Made by a program: the position numbers and the translations under genes
Notes under the pieces: model-generated
Databases searched by the model: none
The model's input: the letters and a program-made list of their open reading frames with translations, nothing else
Told to the model about the DNA's origin: nothing
Part shown: in pieces, positions 32,287-43,593 of the stretch
Numbering within the stretch: position 1 is the stretch's first letter
How the letters are laid out: each line of letters opens with the position of its first letter
Origin: Phymatolithon calcareum
Lineage: Eukaryota; Rhodophyta; Florideophyceae; Hapalidiales
DNA: 64,000 bases
NCBI GenBank assembly: GCA_977006965.1
Contig: OZ345384.1
Location: 186,001-250,000 of the forward strand
Reading direction: 5' to 3'

Positions 32287-34410
32287 GCTGGGCTGAAAGG
32301 AAAACCTCTTGTCACCGTCGACGAGGCGTCGCTTCTTCTTTCATTACAGGTCTTCTTCATGCTGCTTTTGCTGAATAACAAAAGGTCATCTAATGCCTTC
32401 TCAGTTGCCGCTCTGTCCTCTTTCTTTAGTTCATAGGCTGCCAAGTTGCGATCCAGGGTCTCCTTGTGCTGTCTGACTTTGTTTCCGAATCTATCTGCCA
32501 TCAGTGTGGTAGACACTTGGGGGAAATCCTCCAAAGGCGTACTGAACTGCAAGTTGCCTGTGTCTCAGTTGTGGTAATTTCAGTATGGCTAAATATTTTC
32601 CCTGTCACTAATTTTCACGTCTGTGTCACTAAATTGAAAAACAGCACGTCAGTGTCACTAATATGAAAAACAGCACGTCAGAGTCACTATTCTGAGAAAT
32701 GATGGCTCAGTGTCACTAATCCTAAAAATCGCTCTTCTGTGTCACTAAAAGCAACTCAATAAGACACAATTATGCTCTTTGGGAAAAGTTTCAGAAAACT
32801 TTTCGAAATATCAATGCCGATCATGTGAATAGATTTTCGTTATACATACTACACAAATCGAATGCTGAACGTGAATGCATTTCTGAATCCAGTCGTGATT
32901 ACGGCCGCATAGAGAGCCTGCTGTTGGTGCAGCTGCAGTACTGTACATGTCTCTGCACTTGCAGAAAGCACTCCTCGCTCCAACACAAAAGAAAGGGACA
33001 ACCGAGAAACCGGGAAATTATCGCCAAGCAAGGAAATTCTCGCGACTGCTATCGATATGAAGCTGGTCGAGGTGTACACTAACCACTGGAACAGTTTACC
33101 GTCTTATAACGCCTTAATTTAGCTGGAGCTCAAGATATCATGGGGAATATTCTGCTCCCATAACCTGCAGGACTTCAGTTTTATGGAGCAGATCATTCCC
33201 GAGGAAAACTTGAGCTTATTGCATTAAGTTGACTGTTCAGAGCCATTAATCATGCCTGCTGTTTTGCGAGAGCTTTGCCATTGACCACAGAGCACTACTG
33301 CAAAAGTTTCTCTTTGGCCCGATTTATCTACGTTATGGGCCAATTCGACTTTGTCGTGATTAGACCGTTACAAAGATAAACATTACCATCCGATGACTAT
33401 CATATAGAATCTCAAAACCCTTGTGCACAACGCCTGGAGCTTGGGAAACGTGGACTGGGCAAGGATTATTAATCCTTGCCAAATTTTTACAAGATGAATA
33501 GACTTTGCAATAACTATTTCCCGAAAATTGTACATTTCTGGCTTCTTCTGTAATTTTTAGTGACATGGTCGATCCGTTTGCAAGATTAGTGACACTGAGA
33601 TGCCAGTTTCTGAAAATAGTGACACCAAGGCACGTTTTTTTAGATTAGTGACACTGACGTGTCATTTTGCAAAATAGTGACACTGAAATGTCTTTTTTGC
33701 GATTAGTGACACAGACGCGAGAATTAGTGACACTGAAAATATGCGTCCATTTCAGTATTGCAGGGAGTTCTCTTGTCTTTTCGTACGGAATTTTCCTCTT
33801 TCTCTTCGATTCAAAGCTCTCTCCTTCCTTTATCAGGAATCTTGATCGAAGTGCTTCTGCAGATTGGTTCGCTACTATGTGCTTCATCGCTTCATCAAAC
33901 GGTTCTCTGGTTTCTATCGCTGTGATGTCGTTACTTGTGGCTTGAAGCTCTTCTGAGTTTCTTTTCTCTCGTGTTTGCACCAGAAACTTTTCTTCCTTCG
34001 CCATGGTCCTTCTCAGCATCTTGAAAGCTAGTATTTCCCGTCGAAGGAAAGCAGCTTGGATTCGACATATTAGGCGAAGTCTATCCGTCTTTCCTCGTAC
34101 TAGTGGCCCGAAGACTTGTCTGAAAAACCTTTGTTCAACTTCCTTGACCACGCTTTGGACATTTTCTGTCCACGGTGTTAAGTGCATAGCGTACTCCCAC
34201 CGTGGCTGGATTAATGCCTTGTATACTTGGATGCATTTATGTATGCCAATTCCCTTCTTGAATACCCCTAGTGCACGGAGCTCGTACAGAGCGATGCTAG
34301 CCTTCTTGAGGCGTTGCAACATCAGAGTATCTGTAACCCCCTCTGGTCCTAGGGATACTCCGAGATAGGTGACTTCCGCGACATGTGCGAGGGCGGTTTC
34401 ATCATGTGCT
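32283..34410 (-). mobile_element. LINE D: reverse-transcriptase C-terminal remnant interrupted by a TIR element
   Basis: From 34410 the minus strand reads VAEVTYLGVSLGPEG, LQRLKKASIALYELRALG, PRWEYAMHLTPWTENV, a long basic stretch and ELPAILK at about 33763. The reading resumes on the other side of the inserted element (32587-33748) with LPQLRHRQLAVQYAFGGFPP and a tail ending ALDDLLLFS near 32350. Removing the insert and one copy of the target duplication restores the frame exactly, matching LINE C (PAII.LPKTGHNQLAVTWAFGRFPP). The palm domain is absent (5' truncation). Confidence 0.8.
32587..33748. mobile_element. Mutator-like non-autonomous element with ~46-bp TIRs and 10-bp TSD
   Basis: The target duplication ATTTCAGTAT lies at 32577-32586 and 33749-33758. 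The ends begin GG and share ATATTTTC, TGTCACTAATT and CGTCTGTGTCACTAA in inverted order. Inside each end the motif TGTCACTAA or close variants recurs every 25-40 bp (four to six times), as transposase-binding subterminal repeats do. A 9-11-bp target duplication with long TIRs is the usual Mutator-like pattern. The interior (one 85-codon frame, 32825-33082) has no transposase motif. Confidence 0.8.
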
Positions 34411-34634
34411 TTTCTGGGTGAAGAAGGTGATTGAAGATTCCGTAAGTGGTAACTTTGGAAAACTCTGAAAATGAATATACTGGCCAGTCTTGAATTTTCT
34501 CACTGCTGTCAAATTTATAATTACCGTTGTAATAGATATTCCCGGAAAGACAGTCCTGCGCAAGGCAGGGCAGGGGTGACAGCTCCTTCTGAATTCTCCA
34601 CGTACATGAAATTTAACCCCTCCATATGTCAACA
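34411..34634 (-). other. Short inverted piece of the zinc-knuckle flank
   Basis: 34575-34634 is the reverse complement of about 8826-8900 (LTYGVKVHVRGEF region, here LTYGGVKFHVRGEF). It joins directly to the start of tract b. The part toward LINE D shows nothing recognisable. Confidence 0.5.
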
Positions 34635-34739
34635 TACAACAATAAAAAACTTGCTTTCAAAATTTATCTCTTCACAACGCGGCAGACGTGCTATTTTCCG
34701 CACTCTCTGTATATTCTCCGCTTCCAGATCTTGGCTGGT

Positions 34740-35432
34740 TCAGCTGTTTAGATTCGTCAATTGAAGACGAAGATTGCTTTTCTCCACTTCTCCATGAATC
34801 ACTTGCATGTCTTCCAGACGGCATCCAGTCGTTCTGAGCATACATTGAAGTGGCTCTGGCGGTGCTGTGGCAGCTAGCACAACTATTGGAAACTGGCTGC
34901 CTGGAGGAGAAATGTTTCGCATCATCGTCATACACGAGCGAAATTTATCGGACCTCGACATCAAGTGCGCCTCGTCGACCACTATTTTTTAAGCTTTGTT
35001 GATTCTTTTCAAGCTGCTGATCGCATTATCAAAAAGGTCTCCGCGCAAAAATCTTTCAGAGAGACCATTAGCCAAATCGTCTTGTCGCACTTGTCTATCT
35101 GAAAATCTGACAAAAACACCGAAGTCAAACCGAAAAGTGTAAAATAGAAGATCTTTGAGGGGTGATATCCATACGGTGATATTGTCTTCGAAACACAATG
35201 CATCTTGGACAATTGCCCTCTTACTTCCTCCAGTGGCGAGAATATCTGCAAAATCAGAGTCCCGGCGCCAGACTGCTTCCATTGCAGTCCTCTGTTCGGC
35301 ATTTATAAAGTCCGCATCTCTGCACCCAGTTCTATGACGAAGTCCTTCAAGAGCGTCGAACGATTTCGGTTCTACAGGCGGCACCAGAACTTCTTGGCCG
35401 AGGACCTCGCTACCTTCGAATAACAATTTCTA
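34740..35432 (-). pseudogene. RecQ-like helicase, ATPase half (tract b copy)
   Basis: Same frame as 1013-1692, with LATGGSKR, WISPLKDLL and the shared stop before Walker B. Here Walker B still reads VVDEAHL and motif III reads LAATAPP, so the DEAH box is intact in this copy and lost in tract a. The glycine/lysine part of Walker A is altered in both. RecQ-type 3'-5' helicase family; inactive as it stands. Confidence 0.75.
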
Positions 35433-35783
35433 GTGGTAAAGGAAGCTGCGAGGGTACAGTCCTCAAAGCTGGAAGTTCGGGTTTCTTTTTTCTTGCAGAA
35501 GAACGTGTTTGCGGCTGTGCCTCGAGAAGTGGAAACCATGAGCAAGAAGGAGAGAGATAGGGTGGGCACACTCTCCTATGCCTGACGTCGGTTCCACAAA
35601 ATATTGTCTTTCCTCGGCATATTCTGCTCCCAGCTTCTACCGTCGTTTCAGTCCTCAGCCTTCGACTTAAACCATTTTATATCCACCTGTTCTGCAATGA
35701 GAACCATTAAAGGTTGTACCAATACAAGCAATGACTTTAAAAGATGTGTTTTCTCTGCATCGTGGCGATGCGTTATAAATCTT
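35433..35783 (-). pseudogene. OrsD/RecQ-associated remnant, 3' of LINE A (tract b copy)
   Basis: Near-identical to 1693-2043; a few substitutions only. Confidence 0.5.
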
Positions 35784-35798
35784 CGTATCCGAGAACTG

Positions 35799-36993
35799 CA
35801 GGGTTATGAGCGATATGAGAAGAACGCGAGGAGCACGCGAACGCGATGTCCTCCAAGGATCCCCCATTAGCCCAACATTGTTTAACATCCTTATGAACAC
35901 CTTAGCAGAGAGGGTAACTGCTCTGAACTTCAACGATTCAAGTGCTAATCTTCGTTTAAATATGTTCGCGGGCGACGTTATACTAATGGCAAGACACGAA
36001 GACGAGCTTCAAGAGATGCTCAATGAATGCACAGAATGGGCATATATGTATCGAATGACTTGGTCGACCGGAAAGTGCTCAGCCATACTTCCCAAGAAGA
36101 GAACCAGAAGACCGCTTCTGCTGTCGAACGAGTAAGTCCAAATAAGACACACAGCAGAATGCCTTGGTACGTCTATTGATGAGACCGTAATACGTGACGA
36201 CAGGCTTCTGGAGTGAGGCAAAAGTGCGAGCGCTAAGGTGCGACTGATGAGCTCCCTAGGCATGACAAACAGAGGGTACAGCACTGAAAAGAACACCAAG
36301 CTCTTCAAATCCATTTTCAGGCTAGTGTATGAGTACGCTGCACACATAACACCTGATACAATCCGAGTATCGACAGCAGCAGTGCAAACGGAGAGCGTGG
36401 CATTGGAGAAGACTATTGAAGCTTTGCCAAATAGAGTCGTGGGAGTTCCGCCGCCAGCACCTACACTCCAAGTTAAGACAAAGATTGGGCAAGGTAGTAG
36501 AACAGACCGATGATGCCGGGGCAGAGCACGAACGCGAAACACTTGACTGCATCCAAGAAGCGAACACAGCAGCTGACCCTCAAGACAAGCCATGCCTCCG
36601 AAGAGTCTGGAAGAAACAAGAAGAACGCCGCGCAAGAAAAAGAACGTTTTCCAAGAAGGGTCTTCCACACAAGGCAATGAGGATGAAAGAAAGCAGACAC
36701 AGGATTCTTTTCGCAAGATGGTTTTTAGGTCACTTCCCTAGGAACCCCGCGAAGCTGCTTGAAGAAATGGGTAGTCAAGGAGCATGGGCAATTGGTACAC
36801 TCAGCAGAACTCTGAGGAAGCCCACATCGACCCCCGCCGAACAGAATGAATTGGCGCGAGCCATTGACGTGATACTATGCAATTCGGAATATGGTAACTG
36901 ACAAAGCTCGATGCTAGTATAATGCGATTAGAAAGGTGCCGACTTTCCTCCAGTTGGGACGCATGATACATTCTCACTAAATCCTCCAAATTA
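35799..36993 (+). mobile_element. LINE A (tract b copy)
   Basis: Target duplications at 35784-35798 and 36994-37008 correspond base for base to those of tract a. The same FAGD substitution in the catalytic motif and the same stops are present, so this copy arose by segmental duplication, not by a second insertion. Confidence 0.85.
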
Positions 36994-37408
36994 CGTATCC
37001 GGGAACTGAAAGGTCTTCAGTGCCGACAAACATTATTGTGCGGCGCCCACAATTTGAGTCATGGAATTGCATTACGCCAGTTAGCGTCCCTCGCGGAGGA
37101 ACCTCTCCGGACACATACAGGGGGAGCCAATTTTGCCCACGAGGTCAGAGCTTTTCTTCAACCATACAGTAGCTTCCGCTTCATCCATACTGCAGACTCC
37201 AGAGCGTTCGATCCACTGATTGCACTTGTTCAGAAAGCTTTCGTTGCGCTCTTCAGCTTCGAACCAGTACCCGGGCCTCTACTCACTGCTCTGGTCCACA
37301 ACTTCTAAAAAGCCACTGTGGAATCCGGGTGGCTGTGGTTGTCCTTGAAACAAGCCTTCCACACCGAAAATTGGATCCCCGATCTCGACATCAAGATTTC
37401 TTAGCATA
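36977..37408 (-). pseudogene. OrsD/RecQ-associated remnant, 5' of LINE A (tract b copy)
   Basis: Counterpart of 3237-3668. A one-base deletion in the run of G near 37120 breaks the minus frame that is open in tract a. Confidence 0.5.
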
Positions 37409-38357
37409 ACAACAACCTTTTAACGCTCAGATCTATTCCTTCGATAAGTGCACAAAGATTATGCTTCAACCAAGGTTTCTATGAGATCTTCCCATTCTCT
37501 CTGGTGTGAGCAGAGCTACAGGAACTCCTTAAGTTACAAATGAGGCTCACTGCACTACATCTTCGAGTCTTCATGCATCTTTAAAAAGTCTGTAGCTCTT
37601 GTCCTTTTGGGGCTGCTTTCGTACAAGCTCATGTATAGTAGTCATTATTCACTGTCATGACGTCTAATGTTCGTCACCTATCCCTTAAATGCCAGCCGTT
37701 CGGTGCCTGGCCAAGTTTAAAGAGCTTTCCTGCGAGCTTGTTGCTACAAGAATAGGTTGCGGACATGTCCACAGCCAATTGCATCTCAAATCGAGTCATC
37801 TTTTGTTGACTGTAATGGCAGGGGAGAGCTAAACAGAGAAAAGAGCATCGGGGCTGTCATACCGCATTTTCTGGACAGCTGCATTTAGAAAAATTGCTGT
37901 AAGTCGAAAGTGAACATCGATATATCGGCTTCAACCGATTGGTTGAAGCCGATGTATCGGTCGTTCTCGTGCACAGAAACGTTGTGTGGAGAGAATTGGC
38001 TACAATTAGAGGACATTGGTGAAACTAAAACCCTGGTGCACAAATCGGTAGGACTGCAACTTAATCATACAATGGGGCTTGCCGTCAATGGGATTACGCC
38101 CGCACGTGTCGTCCAGAGTGTATGGCTTGATGAAGGGGATGAAAGAGATTTAAAAATAGTCCGAGAATTAGGACGAAAAGCGGAGAAAACAGAATGGGAT
38201 CGAGCTCAATTATTCTACCATCTGAAGACCCAGCCAGAAGAACACAAAGAAATTAGAATTCCCAGGAAAATGGAGAGCACGGTCCGCCCTCATGAGTCCC
38301 TGCCAAAAGTATTCAGTCAGCTCTGCCGGCATCACGACAAAGGTGAAAATCAAAGTC
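37409..38357. other. Counterpart of 3669-4649, conserved open stretch antisense to anoctamin
   Basis: Contains the palindrome at 37918-37959 and the plus frame 37910-38494, which is six codons shorter than in tract a because of an 18-base deletion that keeps the frame. Confidence 0.35.
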
Positions 38358-39043
38358 CTAAATACAGAGAATCAAAAGTCGACACTGCACCTGCTTTTTG
38401 TCGTAAAACAGAGAAAAGGGGAGGTTTCGCCAAACTGCTGCTGTGTCATCATCATCGAGTTCAAAGTCAGAGTCTTCGAGAAAGCGACGGCTGATGAACC
38501 CAATTATCGTAACCATGGCATCCTTGCTAGATTCGGAATCGGTAGGATTTCCAGACAGATCTTCGAGCCCGACGAAACCGTCCTGTGAATAGAACCCTAA
38601 GCACGGAGCTCCAATATACTGAGCGAGAGATTTCATTGTGCGAGTCTTCATATAAAACGAACGGTGCCCAATTTCACGTTGACAATTACGTTGCGCCGCC
38701 TCCAATACTTGACAAAGCATGGAGGTATAAGCAAGAGCCATGTGCTGTACAGAAAGTGGACGCAGAACAACAAATTGCTCGGAATGTTGGTATTGAAGAT
38801 ACAGCAAATCGAAATGGAAACGACGGAAATACCCACAACCAAACGCGTGTACATGACGAGAAATGCAAATTTAAGCGTCATTCGTGGGGAAAAGTAGTTA
38901 ATCAATCTCCTTAAACTGGGCCCATATAGAGAATCCCACCAATGCTCGAAAATTCCTGCTGCAGTAACGTCTTCCGCAAAAACACGACCAAGAACAGCAT
39001 ACGCATCAGTGAAAAACCCAACATACTTTAGATGCTACACATC
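38358..39043 (-). pseudogene. Anoctamin-like fragment (tract b copy)
   Basis: Counterpart of 4650-5335 with the same motifs (NYFSPRMTLKFAFL, KYWRRRNVIVNVKLGT, QYIGAPCLGFYSQ) and the same frame break. Confidence 0.6.
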
Positions 39044-39403
39044 AATATCATCACCCAAATCTGCAGCGCTCTCAAGAACATCCACGGTGATTCGCAATCA
39101 TTCCACTGTCTTGAAAGTAACAGGATGACCTTTTTGAGACATATATATTGAATCGGTCATAGAAAACGCCTCCGACCTCAGCACGTGGAATCAAATGAAA
39201 CGTTCTAGATGTGTTAACCTCTTAGGGGAATAAAGCACTCATCATCATCATCTTTGAGACTGCTTGGGGCTTCGTCGGAGAAAAGCCGTGTCGAGGTGGT
39301 GCAGTGACCAGCATGGCAAGACTATTTTGGATTTAGCATTCCGACACGTTCACGCCACGAATGAAACGCTACCCGCTCCTCTCGCTATTGTCAATAATTA
39401 CTT

Positions 39404-41150
39404 TCATATTTCGGCCTCAAGCTTCTTACAGTCAAGAACGCAATGCCCAAGTCCGCTGCAATACGCGCATCCTTTCTCACCTCAAGCGCTATCGGCAGCA
39501 CTGCTCTCTCTACCACATTCCAGTGAAGTCTCTAGCGCCTGTTTCGTCGCCTCAATAAGCAATTACATTAGATCCGCGATGAGATTAGGCGGGTCTTGCA
39601 AACTGACGGCGGTTGTAGACGTCCCAGTGAGACTACCGCGTCCCTTACGCCCGATTCGATGAACATACGTTTGGATGTCCTTCGGCATGTCATAATTGAC
39701 GACATGCTGAATGTTTGGAAAATCGAGCCCCTTCGCCGCGAAATCAGTCGCCACGAGAACGTCGTTTTTCCACGCTCGAAACGCACGCATGGACATCTCA
39801 CGTTCCTTCTCGTCTTTCCCGCCGTGGATTAAAACCACCTGCACGGTCCTCATAAGCACATACTCATGAAATTCATCGACCTCTGACGTATTCTGGCACA
39901 TGAGCACAGTCAAAGCCGTTCGTTAAAGTGCCTCCAGGAAACGGATTTCTAGCGCATCTCCTTACACTACCTCAACGTTCTGATTGATATTGAGCGATGC
40001 TGCACCACCAAAACCAACGTTAACGACCACGCGCAGAACTAGCACGAAGGACGCAAATGTCTTGATTTTTTTCGGCATTGTGACAGAAAACAGGAGAGTC
40101 TAACGCTATACGCTGAAGAAATCAAAAATGGGTCGAATATCTTCCTTGAAACCAAGATCGATTAGTCTGTCGCCTTCGTCAGGCGCGATATACTTGCAAA
40201 CTTTCAGATTTAGCCGCCGCCTGCGGAGCAAGTCCAGCAGTCCCGCAGAAGTCGCCACAACGGTATGGACAAATAGCGTCGCGGTCGACTGGGACTCCAC
40301 CAATAGCGAGGAAAGTACGCAGATGCACTCCGCGCCGTCTGTCGTCGGCAACACGTGCGCAAACTTTGGTGGTGATATCAAACCTCTGACGTGCGAGCAC
40401 ACGCGACGGAGAAAGAATGACCTCAGCAAGACCTTCCCCCGGAATAAATGGGAGCTGTTTCTCCATTTCCCATGTGCGCATAGTTAGCGGGAGGAGGAAC
40501 ACCATGGTCTTCCTCGACCCGGTGAACGCGATTCCAATCATGTCACGACCAGCCAAATCAACTGGCAAGACCTGCATCTGAATCGGTGTGGGGTGCTTAA
40601 TTCCACGGCTATTCAGCTTCGCAATGACCGGCGGAGGAAAATTCATCTCGGCGACAGAGACGCATGGTGGCAGTACGTTAGCACCCTCAACAAGAATGCC
40701 GCGCAACTCGCGGACCTCCGCATGAACACTCTCATCACCATCAATGAGATAACGCGGCGGTCCCCAAGAGCTCGGCACAGGCTCGATGTACACAACGCGT
40801 GAAGCAAGCTCTTTAACCTCGTTGGGCGCCAGTTGGCGCAAGTCGGCGAGAACGGGGGCCTCGACTTCTGCAGCTTGCTTAGCGGCAGACCTTTCTGGCA
40901 GCGGCAAGGCAGAGCCCGTCTCAAACCGAGCGCGGAGAGCCACTGCATGGTCGAGAAGGGTCACGGGCTCTGCTGAGGCGCGGGCGCGTGCTTCTGCTAC
41001 GGCGGCTTCGCGTGCATTGTGGTCGCCGGCTGTCAGAGCACGCGCGCGGGCTGCGGCTTCAAGCAACTGGGCGCCTACTAGTACGGCAATAGCAGAGCCG
41101 CGTAATGCAACCCGTGCTTCGTGCTGGATTATAGGGACGTTCTTCTCATA
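39404..41150 (-). pseudogene. DDX41-like: DDX41-like DEAD-box helicase pseudogene, near full length
   Basis: Read on the minus strand, the DDX41 order is complete. It has an alanine/arginine-rich N-terminal region, SWGPPRYL, HPTPIQMQVLP (Q motif), IAFTGSRKT (motif I; conserved G changed to R), LSPSRVLARQ (Ia), a frame change, VVATSAGLLDLL, APDEGDRLID (motif II; DEAD changed to DEGD), FSVTMPKK (III; SAT changed to SVT), VDEFHEYVL, VLIHGGKDE, VLVATDFAAKGLDFP, YVHRIGRKGRG (VI), and the C-terminal CCHC knuckle CAYCSGLGHCVLDC. DDX41 enzymes are RNA helicases linked to splicing and nucleic-acid sensing. Three altered catalytic motifs, stops and frameshifts show it is dead. There are no introns in the aligned part. 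Confidence 0.85.
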
Positions 41151-41764
41151 GGCCTACTCTGCATCGCTCGAACCGACGACCATGATCGGCAAACATGGCC
41201 ATGCAGGTATACTGCACTGCTTCTGTGCTCTGCACTTTGAGTTTGGCAACTGGTTGATTGCAATGGGATTTGAACTTCATAAATTAGATTCAAATCCCAA
41301 ATCCTTTCAAATTTTATTGCTTTCTTAAAAAAATTGGCGCAACTGCATTGGTAGAGAATCAGTAATAGATTGTAGGCATCAACCGTGCACACTTTGAATA
41401 TTGTTTCCAAATGTCTGACATGATTGAGTTCGGATACTTCACAACGTTATATCTCAAATAAGTTCGATTTAAGTCGACAGCAGCATGATGCTGCTGTTTA
41501 CTTGAGAGTATGGAAAGCACTGTATAGATACGACCTTAGTATGGTTGCGCAGTAAAGGCCGGATCGCGTGGCATGGCCTCGAGCAATTCTATGGGCTTGT
41601 TCCTCATCTTGTGTTTACTGAGACAGTGTAGGACGCCCGCTGCGCGGTACAGTGTCACGAGTGTACATCATCCGTGGTTCTTGCTCACCAGCAGTATATG
41701 GACACTCATTGAGGTTGTCTCGTGCACGTCCATGAAGAAAAGTACTGGACGGTGAGCTGGACGT
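41151..41764. other. DDX41 upstream flank, no further gene
   Basis: 41158-41310 matches the reverse complement of 59820-59995 (CTGCATCGCTCGAACC, GATTGCAATGG, TTCAAATCCCAAATCC), so the two DDX41 remnants share 5' flanking DNA. The rest shows a small palindrome at 41479-41495 (AGCAGCATGATGCTGCT) and a 60-codon frame (41573-41755) without support. Confidence 0.55.
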
Positions 41765-42284
41765 AGCTACAATTTTTCTATTAGCTTTTTAAACAACGCC
41801 TGTGCGCGATAATGAAACTCTTCAACGTAGTGCTTGAGGGCATGTTCCTAGTCATGGAAAAGAGGCTCTTTAAGTGATGTTTTTTGAGATAAATGGACAG
41901 TCACTGTACGGGAAGAAAACGTGCCATAAGAATGGGTACAGCAGAACTTTAAAGACAAGGTGCGCTTCGAAGTCTTCTATATACGCTATTTCCAGACGTG
42001 AGAGAAGTCCTAGAGTCGCCACCGGGGTGAGAAAAAGGCAATGTCGGTTGTCGAGCTCTCCCCTCTACATTCGGTAGCAGTCAGTGCGCAGTCTAAATCT
42101 TGAGTCGCTATCAATGCAGAAACAATGTAACCGTTGAGCTGCAACAGATATTTTCCAATCCGAGAAGCAAGTGCAAAAAAGTAGAGTTTGAGTTAAAGAA
42201 GATTGTCCTATTTCCAACAAAGAAATCGCATGAAATACCGCCATGGCAACAAATTCGATGCTGTAGAGAGTCAAAACAATGTCA
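41765..42284 (+). repeat. Degenerate repeat block, copy 3 of 3
   Basis: Matches 12395-12900 and the reverse complement of 1-770, with indels. The coding-like RFEVFYIRYF stretch is preserved, followed by a stop and GGTGAG. Confidence 0.55.
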
Positions 42285-42544
42285 TTTGAGTATACACTGT
42301 AGCCTTTCCGACGCCATTTAGTTCAAAACATTGGTGAAATAAAAACATAGAATATAGTGGGCAACATTCCCCTCTAAAAAATAGACCATTTAAAGTTGAT
42401 GCTCACTTCAATTCTGTGCATGATGCTCTATTGAACTGACATCGTTGCAATATACTTGTAAGCGGAACGCTGACATAGACTTTCATTGAATAAGTAAATG
42501 CATTTCTTTTAATCACATGCCCAGTACTGAGTGTCGCAAATCGA

Positions 42545-42552
42545 TATAAAAG
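42545..42552 (+). promoter_or_regulatory. TATA box before repeat-encoded membrane protein
   Basis: TATAAAAG lies immediately before the first ATG (42553) and about 40 bases before a second in-frame ATG (42592). It is conserved in the facing arm (minus strand, near 43597) and at 6549. Normal TATA spacing would favour the second ATG. Confidence 0.45.
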
Positions 42553-42981
42553 ATGAGAGGACAATCGAGAAGAGTTGAGAGAGGAAATAGGATGAATGGT
42601 GGAAATGATCGAATTGAAATTCAGAAGCAAAAGGAAGACATTGACTGCAGAACACGAACGCTTTCCTATACTTACACGAAACTATATGCAAGAGATTCCC
42701 AAGGAGAGCATACGACTTCTTTCTTGCATTTCTTTATTTTATCGAGTTTACCACTACTCTTGGGAATACTAATTGTAGGGTACAGAATTGGAGCACCACG
42801 CAAGCATAGGCGATATTTTGATTTCTTGTGCTCTTCAAAGAACGCTATAAAATCTCGGAACTCATCTGTCGATGGAGTTCGGCAAACAAATAAGGAAACA
42901 ACAATCGAAGTTTTCTTCACATCGATACCAAGGAAGAAGGTTCATGACCTTAAACCTCGAGGAGGACATACCGACTCCTAA
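42553..42981 (+). CDS. Small predicted single-pass membrane protein, longest repeat copy
   Basis: 142 codons. It has a basic start (MRGQSRRVERGN), IEIQKQKEDID, a threonine/tyrosine-rich stretch, a hydrophobic run FLHFFILSSLPLLLGILIVG, basic RKHRR, then SSVDGVRQTNKETT. The part up to RKHRR is shared with the inverted copies elsewhere. The C-terminal 45 residues run into the foldback core and are copy specific. The facing arm holds a shortened copy at 43363-43593. The ATG at 42592 fits the TATA spacing better and would remove 13 residues. I do not recognise the family and cannot tell whether it is expressed. Confidence 0.35.
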   Translation: MRGQSRRVERGNRMNGGNDRIEIQKQKEDIDCRTRTLSYTYTKLYARDSQGEHTTSFLHFFILSSLPLLLGILIVGYRIGAPRKHRRYFDFLCSSKNAIKSRNSSVDGVRQTNKETTIEVFFTSIPRKKVHDLKPRGGHTDS

Positions 42982-43362
42982 TTTGCTCATTGGGAGTAAC
43001 CCCAGTCGTGTGTTCAAGTTTGAACCAACTCCGAAGTAGCTCCCTGGGATGGACGTCCTCTACACGCGTGCCGGCGAAGGCGAGCACGACGATACACAAG
43101 GATCGTCATCGGAAACACAGAACAGAAGCCAGGCTTTCATTCTCGACAAAACTCAAAAGATTTGCGCATGCACTGTTCACCTTCTCACTTTCATCTCCGG
43201 TTGCAAACTATTTCACTCTTTCGTTGATTACTTCACTCAAACGTTCTTTCTTCTTGTCCGATATTACTATCTTGGATAGCTTCCAAGACCAGACAAAAAC
43301 GAAATTCGAACTTTGTTATAACTGTTGCGAAATTTCAGTTTCAAGTTCGATATTGAGAAAGG

Positions 43363-43593
43363 CTAGGGTACAATTGATATTCCCAAGATTAGTGGTAAAC
43401 TCGATAAAATAAAGAAATGCAAGAAAGAAATCGTATGCTCTCTTTGGGAATCTCTTGCATATAGTTTCGTGTAAGTACAGGAAAGCTTTCGTGTTCTGCA
43501 GTCAATGGCTTCCTTTTGCTTCTGAATTTCAATTCGATCATTACCATCATTCATCCTGTTTCCTCTCTCAACTCTTCTCGATTGTCCTCTCAT
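43363..43593 (-). pseudogene. Repeat-encoded small membrane protein, facing-arm copy
   Basis: Same start and hydrophobic run as 42553-42981, but it ends at GISIVP where the element interior begins, before the basic RKHRR segment. Confidence 0.3.

Larger units (their letters stand above)
34635..39638. repeat. Segmental duplication, tract b (pairs with 896-5930)
   Basis: See tract a. Sub-modules lie at the same offsets. Beyond 39638 tract b continues into the body of the DDX41 remnant, whereas tract a breaks. Intact DDX41 order across this point shows that tract b is the older arrangement. Confidence 0.95.

Noticed and set aside
32600-33730. CACTA (EnSpm) element, because ends read CACTAA...TTAGTG
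   Set aside because: The CACTAA motif recurs many times inside both ends, the inverted repeat extends about 20 bp beyond it, and the flanks show a 10-bp duplication outside the longer end, not a 3-bp one.
35799-36993. Second independent LINE A insertion
   Set aside because: Identical boundaries, target duplications and lesions to 2059-3253 show it was duplicated with its surroundings.
39404-41150. Functional DDX41 gene
   Set aside because: Motifs I, II and III carry inactivating changes and the frame shifts several times.
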